From Rhynchosporium graminicola (lineage: Eukaryota; Ascomycota; Leotiomycetes; Helotiales; Ploettnerulaceae): DNA of 64,000 nucleotides. The notes under the pieces are model-generated. The model saw nothing but the letters and a program-made list of their open reading frames with translations. It searched no databases and had not been told where the DNA came from. The stretch's first letter is position 1. The number at the start of each line of letters is the position of its first letter. Below are positions 1 to 11,788 of this stretch, piece by piece. Position numbers and translations under genes: made by a program. The stretch lies in assembly GCA_900074885.1 (NCBI GenBank), contig FJUW01000002.1, positions 186,001 through 250,000 on the forward strand, read 5' to 3'.

Positions 1-569
1 CCATGGTTCTCTCCGTGGTTCTGGCGGTATGTCAACCGGGAGAATGATGCTCATAGACGCTTCGTCCTCTTCTGAAAGCTTCCATACGATGAGTTTGTTA
101 TCTTTGCCGTGCCTACGGAATTGTCAGAGAGAATGTTCGGAGGGTTGAAGATCGATAGTGCAAAGACAAAGAAACTGCTTTGCACTCCGCCGTTATGCAG
201 AGACCCATATGCTTATTTCCATCACAAGCACATACAAAGGAGCTCATACTAGCACATCTCTGTATATATATATATATATCAAATGAAATCTTGTAATACA
301 CCATGGATTCAAAGACACAAGAGTCTGAAGGAGTTGAAGTGGACTCACGTGATAATTTTATCAGGCCCCCAAGCGCTGGCACCGAGAATTGCACCTTCAT
401 GGGCTCTCCAAACCGCAACTGGCCTCTTTGTTGCGAGACTCCATATCACTATCCAACCGTCTGCATCACCAGTTACAAGCCGGCTATTTGATCGTATGAA
501 AATGGTCGAATGGATTTGAGAGCCGTGACCGCGCAATATGTAGGCTGGCTGAGCTGGAGGCAGAACCAT
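1..569 (-). CDS. ASA1: ASTRA-associated protein 1 (WD40 repeat), 5' part, runs off the left edge
   Basis: ASA1 is a WD-repeat subunit of the ASTRA complex, which helps Tel2-Tti1-Tti2 mature PIKK kinases and touches chromatin remodelling. Seen: [18 protein letters not shown] followed by a first WD repeat ([16 protein letters not shown], then [21 protein letters not shown]), which continues after an intron as [17 protein letters not shown]. Exon 1 ends at 349 (ACGT|GAGT-type donor, GT at 348-347), the intron is 113-348 and exon 2 is 112-1. The intron is long for this window (236 nt) and contains a (TA)n run. I chose the start at 569, just before the conserved LPPAQPAY segment; an in-frame ATG at 614 would add 15 residues. 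The rest of the propeller lies outside the window. Family identification is firm; the start is less so. Confidence 0.85.
263..279. repeat. (TA)n microsatellite inside the ASA1 intron
   Basis: About eight TA units inside the 236-nt intron of the ASA1-like gene. Confidence 0.85.
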
Positions 570-3030
570 AGTGAACAGCTCCCAGAATTCAGACTCCGGC
601 AGTGATCTATCCAATACTTCCGTCCGAGTAAGATGTAGCTACTAGTTACTGATTGTGAGTTTGTTGATGTTTTCTCGTAAGAAAAACTGGTACAAAGGCT
701 ATCGAACTCGCGAGCTGCTGCTGCCCCAGATTTGGTAAAGGCCATCTCAAACCTAGCAGTCATCGGTTGTAAAAGCTTTGCCTGATTGCTATGTGGAGGT
801 TTTAGATTTCAATCCTCATCATTGACACGGCTCTGCAGTTATTTTATGAAGACAAGCAGACGCTTCTTGGTGACCCAGACTGAATCTAATGATCCTCTCT
901 ATTATTATCTTCATTACCACCCTGTGACTTGCCACGTGACCGACTCATGAAGGCAAGCGAAATATGGGGTTATCCCGATCCTGACCCGATGCTTCAACTT
1001 TAACAGCATTAACATCAAACAAATTTCCGATGCAAGTCAGACTGAACCCCAGCCATCACTGTTGAAGCCTTGACGGGGTTCGAACTCAATCGCTGCAAGC
1101 AAGGCACAACAACTCAAGGAAGGCAACGAATACAGAACTGGATAAGTGCATGCTGCACGTAGAACGAAGTTCTGTGTTATGAACTCCTCACGACATTTCC
1201 AGGCCATTGTACGAACCGCAGGGACACCTTGATTCGCCAAGCATTTTACAATCATTTTGCCATCTCGCGCTTCGGAAGGCTTCCTGCAGTAGCAAAACCA
1301 GACAGCTGCTGCTGCCAACCGTCAAAAACTGCTCAATCGTGGCCATTATCGGCGCACTTGATGGCAGTCACTGATCATTTCCAATTAGTATTGGGAGGTG
1401 GTCGTCTGAGGGGAACGTGCCATCCGAAGCTCGAGGTTTACATATACCATACTCGATTCATTTCGACGCCGAACAGGCTCGTTTGATTTACCGTGGATGA
1501 GCGCAGCCAGTGATAAGCTTTTACATACTGGGCTTCTCTCCAATGAGATGTCTTCTTGGTGTCCAAGCTTTGGAAGGCCGCGCGCGAGCTTTGCGGCAGC
1601 TCTGTGACAGCAGGGCTGAAAGTGGCGCATCCTCGTCTCGTCTTGTCAAGAACGTCAATGGAAAGGAAGCTTGGGCTTGATACTATAGTAGCTTGGTCCG
1701 ATGTCAGGGCATGGGCATTGGCATCTTCGCATGTCAGATTTCTAGCGGGGAACCCTATCCGTTGGGCGCAAGTAAAGGAGAAGTACGTAGATCTGCAGAG
1801 GTTCAATATAAATTTATATATACCAGCGGCGGCGGGGATACACGGAGTCGCTCAAGGACCTTGCTCAAAGTAACCTTTTCAAGTCATATTGACATTTGAT
1901 GACTTTACTAAAATGACAGACTTTATGGTGGGTTACGACCAATTTCGCAGGGTCAAGTCCCGAGGCGAAATAGCTTAATGTAGAAGCAGACAATAGATCA
2001 GCCGGGATGCCAGGAAAGAAGAAGAGGCTTGATATAGAGGCGCCTCTGACGATGCAGCCAGGGTGACAAGAAGCCGGGATACAGTTCCTACACCCGGGAT
2101 TGGATCGGTGAGCATTTCCAAGGTTGGTTGCTTCTGGAAGCCGAAGCGAGATGTGGCCCTGGCGAGAGGCTCGACGAGGTGTGCTTGCTCCTCGCTTTCT
2201 CAAGGCAAACACAAGACCTGAGACCTGGTAGAGTTGGAGAGTCGGTTCCGAGATCATAACTACCACATGCATCACGATGACGGAAAATTCACGGTATTTC
2301 ATACATACATACATCAGTAAGCAGGTAGGTATCCTTTTCACGACGTAATATATACAGTACAACACATAGCCGACGAGCACAGCAAGAGCAAGACGAGACA
2401 TGGCCGGCGGATATCCACGATGCACTGTGCTTCTAATAGGTACCTACCAACCTACTGTAGGTACCGTAGATAGATGAATTGTGACCCTTTCCCTCATGGT
2501 GCCCACCTCTTGTGCAACTGCAACCCCCTTATCCCGCTTCTCTCTTCCCTCTTTAAAGAGAAGAGGAAACTTACAACTCCGTGCTCACTTACACCTGGCT
2601 GGCTGGAGGTTTCACAGCGACAAATCGCAGTCCGAAAGAAATCTCCTGCGCATGTGTATGTATTCCGTTGCACAGCATTCCTTCCCCCTTCTCTGATTGA
2701 CTTCCTCATGATAAGATCTAGCGCCAAGAGAAGAGCCCGCGTACAGCTTCTCTTCTCTTCTCTTCATGCCCGGCCGGCTCTGAAGGGCGAATCCAAAACT
2801 CAAAGCAGCGTCTTTCCATTGTCTCAAGAATTATTTACATACCGATTACCCCACCCGTCATCGTTGCTGCCGACTACTCTTATACTTATAACCTTGTATC
2901 CTGCTCCCATTCTACGTGCCACAGATCACCACTACTTACTTACTTTACTTTCCAACTCTTCCTCTGCCGAAACAACAAGGTCGGTTCACTACACAACAAC
3001 AACAATAACAACAACAACAATAACAACAAT

Positions 3031-3061
<31 letters not shown>

Positions 3062-3923
3062 TCAACAACAAAAGCCAAATCCCATTCGTCCTGCCATTCT
3101 GCATCCCCAATAATACGCATCTCATCTTGACCTAGGACCCGAACAGTGCATACCCACCCAATCTGCATCTGCATCTGCATTTACTCGGCAGACCCCTCCT
3201 CATTCTTGGGCCCAGCTCCAAGGAAGGTTTCAGTCTATTGAAAGTCTCGCCCTCCTGGTACTCGTACCGTACAGTAGCTTCGGGAATTCTTGTCTCCGCA
3301 AGTCTCAGGAGGCTCCTCTCCATCCTTCCACTCAGCTGCCCGCCACCTCTGCAACCCTGCAAAGGCGCATTCCCTGTCCGTCATCTCTCCACAGAATTGG
3401 AGATTTAGCTATTGTACTTCCGCCGAGTCTATTCCCATCCGAGATACCTGTGTCCTGTCAATTGTTGCGACAGACCGGCAGGCTGGTCTTGGACCGAGTC
3501 TGAGCAGTCTAGAGTTCCATACTCTGTACAAGAAGAGCGAAGAACCAAGCCCGAACCATATTTCCGAATCTAGGTACTGTACTCGTGAATGCCAATGTCA
3601 GCAAGACGTCGGAGCCGGAGCCAGAGCCAGAGCCTACGTCCACTAATAAGGTCTTCACTGCGAATCATCGCAGAGCCTTCATCGTGGCGGGCTACGATAG
3701 CCAAGGTTATCTTGCATCCGCATTTGATTTCGACACTAATTTCCATACACATTCATACTACTCGGCTTCAACTGCCTCTAACTTCACATTAATTGGCGAT
3801 CAACAATATACCCCACCATCCTACACCATCGGCGACTACAGCCCTCCTCCATCCAATCCCTCCAAACGACAGCGTATCTCAACACCTCAGCTGGGCAAGC
3901 ACAATTCCAAGTGTAATACTCAG
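570..3923. other. Long intergenic and leader region before the Zn2Cys6 regulator
   Basis: No convincing gene from 570 to about 3500. Open frames here lack codon-like composition or known motifs. Roughly 2500-3570 is pyrimidine-rich with CAA and CTGCAT repeats and looks like the promoter and long 5' leader of the downstream regulator. CTACCTA-type motifs lie at about 2320-2331 and 2437-2465. From 3513 to 3923 the frame of the regulator is open and reads like protein (segment with YTPPSYTIGDYSPPPSNP) but has no ATG, so part of it may be coding after an unplaced upstream splice. Confidence 0.6.
2992..3072. repeat. (CAA)n trinucleotide repeat
   Basis: About 80 nt of nearly uninterrupted CAA with a few TAA variants, in the presumed leader of the downstream transcription factor. 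Open frames across it encode only Thr or Leu runs and are not taken as genes. Confidence 0.9.
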
Positions 3924-6067
3924 ATGACCGCATTGGCTGCGTCGGAGCCGGTGGAGCAAAGGGGACCCATCACTGCAGAGAGCAAGCCAAAGAGAGTGAG
4001 GACAGGATGCCTTACATGTCGAGAACGTCACCTCAAATGTGACGAAGGTAAGCGCAGTGCAGAACACTCTGCAGATGATTACCAGACTGATACAAGTAGC
4101 ATACACAAGCGATAATCAACAATGCCAGAACTGCCGGAAATCGAGTCGAGTCTGTAAGAGGGGGATACGGTTAAATTTTATAGATACTACTGTGAAGGAC
4201 CCGGCAATCATACCACCAACCGCCGACTGGCAAGGTCAGGCCCAAGTTCCAATTACAATTACAATGCAAGGGCTAATATTTTCTAGTCAAGTTTCTTGAT
4301 GAGTCTCGAGATATTGCATCCGAATACAAAGGTGGCCTAGGGAGATATGCCCACGTCGATCAGACGAAAACCCCCCCTCGAGATGCGCCCCTCCAATACG
4401 CTGTACGGACAATCGCAGAGGAACACTCGCTACCACCTATTCAATCTTCTGTGACATATTCTGACAACGGATTGAGCGTCAAGAACGAGGACTCACGTTC
4501 GAGAAGAGCAAGCCAACATCACTCCCATGCCGGTAGCGAGTCCGCCCTTACTGCACCACCTTCAACAACCTCTTACAGTAATACCGAAGCACCAAGTCCC
4601 ACAGTTGAAACAAGACGATATCTCGAATCGGCAGAAGAAGTCCTGTTCATGCAAGTCTTTGTGGAGGAAGTCGGCCTCTGGATGGATAGTATGGATTCTC
4701 AGAAGCACTTCTCAAGAATACTTCCTTTCCACGCCCTGTCGGAACCTATGCTGCTTAACGCTTTCCTCGCATGCGGTGCTCGTCATTTGACCTTGGTCAA
4801 CCCAATTTATCACGAAGATAAAGCACTCTTTTACTATGACACTGCCACCACCCAATTGTTGCGCCAATTGCAAAACCCTGACAGAGACACTGTATGCTGC
4901 GCCACCACTGCAGTGATTTTGAACGTTTACGAGATTATGTCCGAACGAGCAATGCAGCGAATGAACCATATTGCAGGTGCCCGAGCTCTGATCAAGGAGT
5001 GCGGTTGGAACGCAAGAAGTACAGGTGTTGGGGCAGCATGTTTCTGGTTGAATGTCGGGATGGAACTTCTAAGTTGTCTTCATTTCAATTGGCAAGTTGC
5101 GTGGGAGCCAGATCAATGGGGTCTAGATATGAACATGCAAGCCGAGACGCAATCCGGACATGAAGAGATTTGGGTACACCGGGTGTTGTATATTGTGGGA
5201 AAGATTGCGAATTTCCGAGCCTCCATACCACGAGTTCAAGAGGCATCGCCACATGATGAGCAACTTCGACGTCATGCTAGATATTCTGACTGGAAAAGGC
5301 TGAAGGAACTGTGTGACAGCTGGGATTTAAACATTCCGAGGACGATGCAGCCAATAGGATACTTACACCCTGACCAAACCAGCTCGAAATCCGCCTTCCC
5401 GGAAGTCTGGTAAGCAAACATATCTTGATAATTGTTTAGACATACTAATGATCAAAGGCTCATCAAACGCGCTACAATCGTGGGTCGACTATTTTATCAC
5501 ACGGCCATGTGTCTACTAGCACAGATCAACCCGTTGATGTCCAAAGATGCATATGAGATGAGTAAGATGCAAATGCATCATGCACGTCTGATCTGTGGTA
5601 TAGTCGTACATGTCAAGGACAGGGGCGTCGCCAGTGTTGCTTTACGATCACTCGCCATTGCCGCTGAATGTCTTATCTCGCGACGTGAGCAAGATGAAGT
5701 CTTGGAGACTTTCGAGAAGATTCGAAAGGAAACTGGATGGAAAGTTCAGTTTATTGGCAAGGAACTGAAGTCGAAATGGGGATGGCCAGGTGACGAGGTA
5801 TCACAACCACCGCAAGTCCCACGAACAACATTGGGCCAATTTTACCCTTCGACATCACAAGCGACAACTTCAACACCGGTACCACCTCCAACTACGAAAC
5901 CAGCCTTGCAGAGCGGCATTCTCAACCCGTTGCTGGCAAGAGCTGATTTCTCACTTCCGAATCACCCCTATCAAACGCATTACCAGCCTCCGAACGCTCA
6001 ACCTCAGAATCACTTCCCACTACCACCTCATCAATCACACTACCACTTTCCACCACCCTACGCGTAA
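3924..6067 (+). CDS. Zn2Cys6 transcription factor with Fungal_trans_2-like C-terminal domain
   Basis: A fungal binuclear-zinc-cluster regulator, expected in the nucleus. Inferred exons: 3924-4047, 4100-4234, 4287-5409 and 5458-6067, giving 663 aa. The six zinc cysteines are visible once the first intron is removed: C29, C32, C39, then C50, C53, C60 (CLTCRERHLKC, then CQNCRKSSRVC). The first intron splits the cluster, as is common. After the zinc cluster come DESRDIASEY, and then a helical domain (VLFMQVFVEEVGLWMD, LLNAFLACGARHLTLV) resembling Pfam Fungal_trans_2. The C-terminus is Pro/Gln/His-rich. Acceptor 4096 would also keep frame and add one residue. The N-terminus is uncertain: the frame is open from 3513 and reads like coding sequence, but 3924 is its first ATG. 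The target genes cannot be read from the sequence. Confidence 0.82.
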
Positions 6068-7495
6068 GAGTCACGAGGACAGAACTTTGACCTTTGTACA
6101 GCACCAAGATATCTGCAGAAGCATTCGCGGTTGATTGTGCCTACATGCATGATGGGGCCATAGTTTGGAAGATCAACTAGGGCTAGCTAGCCTCTGTCTG
6201 CCGCACAATGACGTTGCATCCTTAATGTTTGCTTTTTTTTCCCACGGCATGGGACAACAGCACATGCATTTTTACGAAAGAGTGACGAATCATCGGGGCG
6301 TTTATGGTTAGGACGGAACAGGAAACTCTACATCAGGGCATTGGAGTTATCGGCTGGTATTTATTACCTCCTGGCTTATTATGTCCTCATTGCATAAAGA
6401 TTTGCGGAATGACATGGGGCGCTGTATAGTACTCGTATGTGTAATTAGTATAATGGTTGTCAACAGTGGCATCTAAAGTGGCATCCATCTTGCATACACC
6501 TAGAATAGAATAGGTGCTTGCATACCTAGCTGGGGAATGATAATGTATAGTTCCATCACATATCACATATCACATTCACATATCACATTCACATATCACA
6601 TCACATCGCATCACCTTGTAGTCACGTCTGCATGTATCTGCATGCTTATCCATCACTGACGATAAAGCGAGCAAATCTCGGGTAATTTAAAGATTAGACG
6701 TCCGCATATTCATGCTCTCGTACTGTTCGAATCCTACTCTGGGAGCAAAAGTGTGGTTACGCAACATTCGCTATCCTTGCTTCTTGCTCCCTCGTGCATG
6801 CCTTCACTTCGTGCTCTGGCGGTTGCGTTTGCCTAATCTCCCAGATATCGTGGCGGTTTTCGTGCTACGATGGGGTGTTTTGGTCTTCCGATGAAATGTG
6901 ATGGCCGCTTACCGCGCTCTCTTCCTCGGCTACAGTGAGATTTATCCCCCGACTTTGCTTTTCCTGTGATGTTGTAGAACTGTAGGGAAAGTTTTCTGGG
7001 TCCAGTGACCGGGTTTTATGGTTTTGTGGCTTCGGGTTAGGCTGGAGACGGGCTAAGAGGTCGATGAGTTGGCGGATGAGCGGTATTGGATTTTGATGGT
7101 GAGCGAGGGGATACAGCTGTTTTCGTTCATTGAGGTGATGGGTTTGTATATGCTTTCTTTTGCTTCGTGGTGGTATTGCTGGCGGCTTGAAGAAATGCAT
7201 TGGTATCACAGCGTGGCTTATTTGCCTCCTGGCCTTCTTGCTTGGACTGCTGAAAGATATTTCTGCTTTCCGTAAAACCTGAGATGCGTACTTGCTGATT
7301 TTGAAGTCCAGAAATTCTTCATGACCAGAAGCCAACGGGCCAAAGGGAGCTTTCAAGAAAACAAATCTCTGGTATGACAAGGTGTCCTTATATTGACTCT
7401 TCATGTTCTAGATGGTCTCCAACCAGTACTGAGGTCAGCTGTAATATCTCAATTCGTAAGTTGATGTTTTCTGTCCGAGTTGGGCCTCAGTCGTT
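6068..7495. other. Intergenic, with a CACATAT-type short tandem repeat
   Basis: 3' flank of the regulator and 3' flank of POP4, which converge here. About 6551-6608 holds an imperfect tandem repeat built from ATCACATATCACATTCAC. A 179-codon open frame on the minus strand (7404-6865) has no recognisable domain and I do not call it. Confidence 0.6.
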
Positions 7496-8221
7496 TCAGA
7501 GACCCGATAGGTAATGCGATTTGAACTTCCTGTTCGCCCGGTCCGCTGCTCGGTATTCGAATTGGTCGCCGTGCAATTCAAGAATTACATCCTTTGGCAC
7601 CTCCAAGACCTTCTTCTCTCCCTCTACCTGCCCATCGTCCTTAGCCTCTCCATCAGCGTCTCCACCGTCCTTCTTCGGCCTTGGAACCGTGAATCTGAAG
7701 ACCGTATGCTCCTTTGGCAAGATCTTGACCCCATCTCCCTTCGTGACAACCTCAAATACATATCTCGAATCCCTTACCACAATCCCCTTTACTCCAACCC
7801 TAGACACACATCTACTCCTCACAACCTCCAATTCCGCTCCGTGAAAATCCGCACTACACAATCTCGTTGCCATACTCGGCGTAACCTGTCTCATCACCCC
7901 GTCCTCCCACAACAACTCCTGTATATACCCCACCCACATCTTGTGCAGCGGTTCGTAAATCGCATATTTTTGCTGAGACTTCGGGATATCGTAGAGACAT
8001 AATGCTCGTTTTTGACGCGCTGATAGCGGTGCAGGCTTCTGTTTCTTCTTACGCGATTCTTTAGCTTTGCGGACGAGGCGCCGTTGTTGCTGAGCTGTGG
8101 AGGGTTCGGTGGGCTTTAGATGGAGAGGACGAGTTTTGACTCTCTCGGTGAATATCCTGCCCGCCGTATCAGGCGAGAAGGCGCGCGCTAGGAGTGAACG
8201 TCCTATGTCTTGGGTCGACAT
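7496..8221 (-). CDS. POP4: RNase P/RNase MRP protein subunit Pop4 (Rpp29)
   Basis: Rpp29/Pop4 is a core protein of RNase P (tRNA 5' maturation) and RNase MRP (rRNA processing), in the nucleus and nucleolus. It is a single exon of 241 aa. The N-terminal part carries a very basic stretch (RRLVRKAKESRKKKQKPAPL). The Rpp29 fold follows: YAIYEPLHKMWVGYIQELL, then SADFHGAELEVVRSRC, GVKGIVVRDSRYVFEVV and the closing VFRFTVP. The order (KMWVGYI, then DFHGAEL, then G-I-V-x-R/D-S) is the usual Pop4 signature. An acidic insert (DGGDADGEAKDDGQVEGE) lies before the last strand, ending DVILELHGDQFEYRAADR. Size is normal for fungal orthologues. It is divergent from the acyltransferase gene, with starts 323 nt apart. 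Confidence 0.9.
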   Translation of the reverse strand: MSTQDIGRSLLARAFSPDTAGRIFTERVKTRPLHLKPTEPSTAQQQRRLVRKAKESRKKKQKPAPLSARQKRALCLYDIPKSQQKYAIYEPLHKMWVGYIQELLWEDGVMRQVTPSMATRLCSADFHGAELEVVRSRCVSRVGVKGIVVRDSRYVFEVVTKGDGVKILPKEHTVFRFTVPRPKKDGGDADGEAKDDGQVEGEKKVLEVPKDVILELHGDQFEYRAADRANRKFKSHYLSGL

Positions 8222-8544
8222 ATTGGCGTGGTGCGTGAGCTGTTCGAGCTTCTCTGCTTGACGCCAAAAGATGCCTTTGACGAGCGGTGTTTAAATGTTT
8301 AAATCTGTGGTGGAGCTGTCACAAGCTAAAGAGAAAGATAAGCTTTTTGGTAGTGGCTCCAAACCAGCCCACTTCAGCCTAGATTGCCCCAGGTTTTCCA
8401 GGTTTCCGGTGACCGAGGTATCTTAGTTTACAGGGGTCGCAGACAACACTCGATGTTGCATAGTAATCCACCATGATCTTGCTGCGATAATCAACGAACG
8501 ATTGCCCACGACTTTGAGACGAAGCCATAAAGGAACTGAGCACA
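8222..8544. promoter_or_regulatory. Shared divergent promoter of POP4 and the acyltransferase
   Basis: 323 nt between two outward-facing start codons. No clear TATA box. It must contain both 5' leaders and both core promoters; this is inferred from position only. Confidence 0.55.
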
Positions 8545-11196
8545 ATGGCAGATCCACGTAAAGCCTCCGGTCCGCGAACTTCGGCTCCAGATCTGGATAT
8601 CTTAGGGGATCAGATCAGACTTCATCCCAGCGGGTACATAGAGCCTCCAGAACAGCAACTTGATGGAGGCAAAGAGCAGGTTCTGATGGAGAGTACGGCA
8701 AGGTTTAGGACAAGTCCATTGGAGTTTGTTTCACTCGTCTGCCAATACGTAACATGGACTGATGCCTTTGTAGATTCTTAAGAGAGGTTTCCCTTCACGT
8801 CTCTGGCACAGGCTGGCGAGCCTTCGATAATTACATCGGCCAGCCTATATTTTACAATGGGTTTTCCGAACAGATGATTCAAGCTGTGCTTGCTACGCCT
8901 ATTTTGCAGAAAAGGATATCGGAGTTGGCAGAGAAGAGGGTTGTGGTTGAGGAAAAGGAGGGGTTATTGAAAAAGAATGACCCGTTATATGTGGGAAAGA
9001 GGACGCAAAGAAAACTGGTGATTGAGCAGAGTTTGCAAGAATTGAGTGAGAAGTGGACGGGGGAGATGATATGTAAAATGGAAAGCAAGCCATTTATTAG
9101 AGGAGCATATTATATGTGTACACAGCTTTTGACGAGAGCCTATCATCAAGGTGTGTTTTTACCAAGAATGGCGTTGATCGTGGGCTAATTATCTTCCTAG
9201 GCATTCATGTCTCGAGTGAGGAGGTTCTTCGGTTACGGACGGTAGCAGAGAGGGCCGAGAAGAACAAGCAGAGTATCATTTTTCTGCCTTGTCATCGGTC
9301 GCATGTGGATTATGTTTCTCTTCAGTTAATCTGCTACCGCTTGGGACTCGGATTACCAACTGTTGTAGCTGGGGATAATCTGAACTTTCCTGTTGTGGGA
9401 AGTTTTTTACAACATGCTGGTGCGTATCTATGGACCAATTGAAATCATCTACTAAGTATTTACAGGAGCCATGTGGATCCGACGTAGTTTCGGAGACGAC
9501 ATTCTCTACACAACTCTTGTACAGTCATATATCGATACTCTTCTTCAGGGTGGTTACAATTTCGAGTGCTTTATCGAAGGAGGCCGATCGAGAGTTGGCA
9601 AGCTTTTGCCTCCGAAATTCGGTATCTTGAGTTTCATTCTCGATAGCATTCTCTCTGGTCGAGTGGAAGATGCTGTTATCTGTCCTGTCAGTACGCAGTA
9701 TGACAAGGTCATTGAAACTGAAGGATACGTAACAGAATTATTGGGCGTCCCGAAGAAAAAGGAAAACCTTGCTGATTTTTTATCGGCATCTTCGGTACTT
9801 TCTCTCAAGCTTGGACGAGTCGACGTTCGATTTCATGAACCTTGGAGTTTAAGGCAATTCATTTCTGATCAGCAGGGTCGATCTACGAGCATTCCCAAGG
9901 GAATTGATATGAGAAGCACTATTGATCCTGCTGCGAAGCAAAAAATGCTTCGTACCATGGGTTATAAAGTCCTCTCTGATATCAACGCTGTTTCAGTTGT
10001 GATGCCAACAGCTCTGATTGGCACTGTTCTTTTGACCTTGAGAGGGAGAGGTGTAGGGCAAGCCGAATTAATTCGAAGAATTGAATGGCTGAGTGATCGG
10101 GTACGATCGAAAGGCGGACGAGTTGCACATTTCGGAAACACTCCAACAGTAGCGGTCATCGCTCGGGGGCTTGATGTTCTGGGTAAAGACCTTGTTGGTG
10201 TCGTGGAGGGTTTACCAGAGCCAACTTACTTCGCTGTCGATCGATTCCAGCTTTCGTTCTATCGTAACATGACGATACATCTGTTCATCACGGAGGCACT
10301 AGTCAGCGTTGCCATGTACATCCGCGTAAAGCGTGGTGGTGGACCTGATAACCAAAAAATCACTTACATCGAGCTTCGAGATCAAGTTCTGTTTTTGTCG
10401 CAGTTGTTCCGAGGAGAATTCATCTATCCTACAGAGGGACTTATCGTTAACTTGGACAACACTCTCAAAGGCTTGGAGAATGACAAAGTCGTTGCGTTGG
10501 AGCGAGATGGGGAGGGAAACATTACCGTAGTTGGTCTGGCTGAAGAGGAACGTGCTGCCGGTCGTGAAAACTACGACTTTTACTGCTTCCTGATCTGGCC
10601 GTTTGTTGAAGCTTTCTGGCTTGGTGCCGTGGCCTTTATGGGATATACGCCGCCTTTAAATTACAAAGGAGATGGATGGTTAGATGTGAGAGGGTGCCAA
10701 GAGAGTGCACAGCTAGTGAGTACTCTTTCTTCTTCTAAAGGTCAACGAACTAATCAAATATTAGCTCGGCAAAACTCTGTACCATCAAGGAGATCTATCA
10801 TATTTCGAAGCTGTCAATAAAGAAACCCTCAAGAACGCCTGGGTCCGTTTAGAAGAAGAAGGCATAGTAATCGTCGCCAAATCTCGAGACCCCAAAATAG
10901 CACCTCGCTCTAAGCTGTCTCCCGACTGGACACCCGACCGTAACCCTGAGACAGGTCGTCTCATCGCAAAAGGTCGTCTATGGGACTTTATTGAGAAGAT
11001 CGCGCAATCGAGGAGAGAGGGAAAGAATAGGCGGGATGGAGCGACGGTCTCTACGAGAGTGTTGAGACATACGGAGACGATCGCGCAGAGACTTTTTGCG
11101 CAGGCTGCGGGTGAGGTGCTGAGTGAGGAGGATAGAAAGGATTTGAGTAAGAAGCAGAAGAGAAGGCAGGCTTTGCAAGCTAGGGCACATTTGTGA
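8545..11196 (+). CDS. PlsB-type glycerol-3-phosphate / dihydroxyacetone-phosphate acyltransferase, PTS1-like end
   Basis: Catalyses the first acylation of glycerol-3-phosphate or DHAP in glycerolipid or ether-lipid synthesis. Inferred exons: 8545-8723, 8774-9150, 9201-9419, 9466-10715 and 10765-11196, all in phase, giving 818 aa. Acyltransferase motif I is H217-R-S-H-V-D222 (HX4D), followed by the substrate loop GDNLNFP and motif III FIEGGRSR (294-301). The length and the large C-terminal extension fit the bacterial PlsB / animal GNPAT class rather than the short Sct1/Gpt2 class. The last three residues are Ala-His-Leu, which matches the PTS1 pattern [SAC][KRH][LM]; animal DHAP acyltransferase also ends in a PTS1. 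A peroxisomal DHAPAT is therefore my preferred reading, but substrate choice between G3P and DHAP cannot be read here. The first donor (GTTTGT) is weak but gives the conserved SPLEFLREVSL join. Confidence 0.87.
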
Positions 11197-11788
11197 TTGG
11201 GGATGTGGCTAAGGTGTTTGGGCTGTTGTATTGTTGTATTGATACCAGATGTGTATACGAATTTACGGGATGAACATGAAGTTTTCTTTGGCGGTTGAGA
11301 TTAGTACATGTCATATAAAATTATCTTGATTTCGAGGCTAGGCCAATTTTGTGTCTGCCAAGTAAGAGATTGCATTTCACTCGATTGAACTCCAAAGTCA
11401 TCAAAGTTGTCTGTGACTTTGGATGCCGCTTTGATGTGTTTTCATCACATAACAACAGCTTGAGGACTTGACTTTACAAATTCTGGAAGTCGTGAAAACA
11501 ATTTATGAATTTTAGTGTATCAATCACAAAGGTCAACAAATAACTACAGAACTTCCCTTTCTCCCTCGCACTGGGCGCAGAAAAATTCAAGCCTCAGAAA
11601 TCCAGAGCCATGAGAGTTTTGGAGGATTTTTATCGAGGAAACAACCAAAGTCACGAAACTTTCCTATGATTCTACTCTAGTAAGATTCTTCTTCACGAAA
11701 CTCCTACAGTATTTCGCTAGCAATAGCAACAGGTATGAAACTCCATTCCCGTTCGTTTACCATGGATGAAATGTGTCCCGCCCATTCA
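11197..11788. other. Intergenic, convergent 3' ends
   Basis: Between the stop of the acyltransferase (+) and the stop of the HAD phosphatase (-). It presumably holds both 3' UTRs. No gene seen. Confidence 0.6.

Noticed and set aside
1070..1095. GGTTCGAACTC word resembling a tRNA B box
   Set aside because: The flanking bases do not pair as a T-arm (CGGGG against TCAAT) and no acceptor stem is visible.
1865..2425. 186-codon minus-strand frame with a hydrophobic start
   Set aside because: No motif, no good context, and the composition changes abruptly after the first third.
2474..3130. 218-codon frame across the CAA repeat
   Set aside because: About a quarter of it is repeat-encoded Thr; this is a repeat artefact in a leader region.
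3585..4115. GTG-initiated frame as the start of the Zn2Cys6 regulator
   Set aside because: GTG starts are very rare in nuclear fungal genes, and the frame needs a splice at 4048 anyway. Kept only as an uncertainty in the N-terminus.
6722..6740. GTTCGAATCC word resembling a tRNA T-loop
   Set aside because: The five bases on each side do not form a T-stem, and no A box lies at the right distance.
6865..7404. 179-codon minus-strand open frame
   Set aside because: No domain, basic low-information composition, and a plus-strand frame overlaps it; it looks like intergenic noise in the 3' flanks of two convergent genes.
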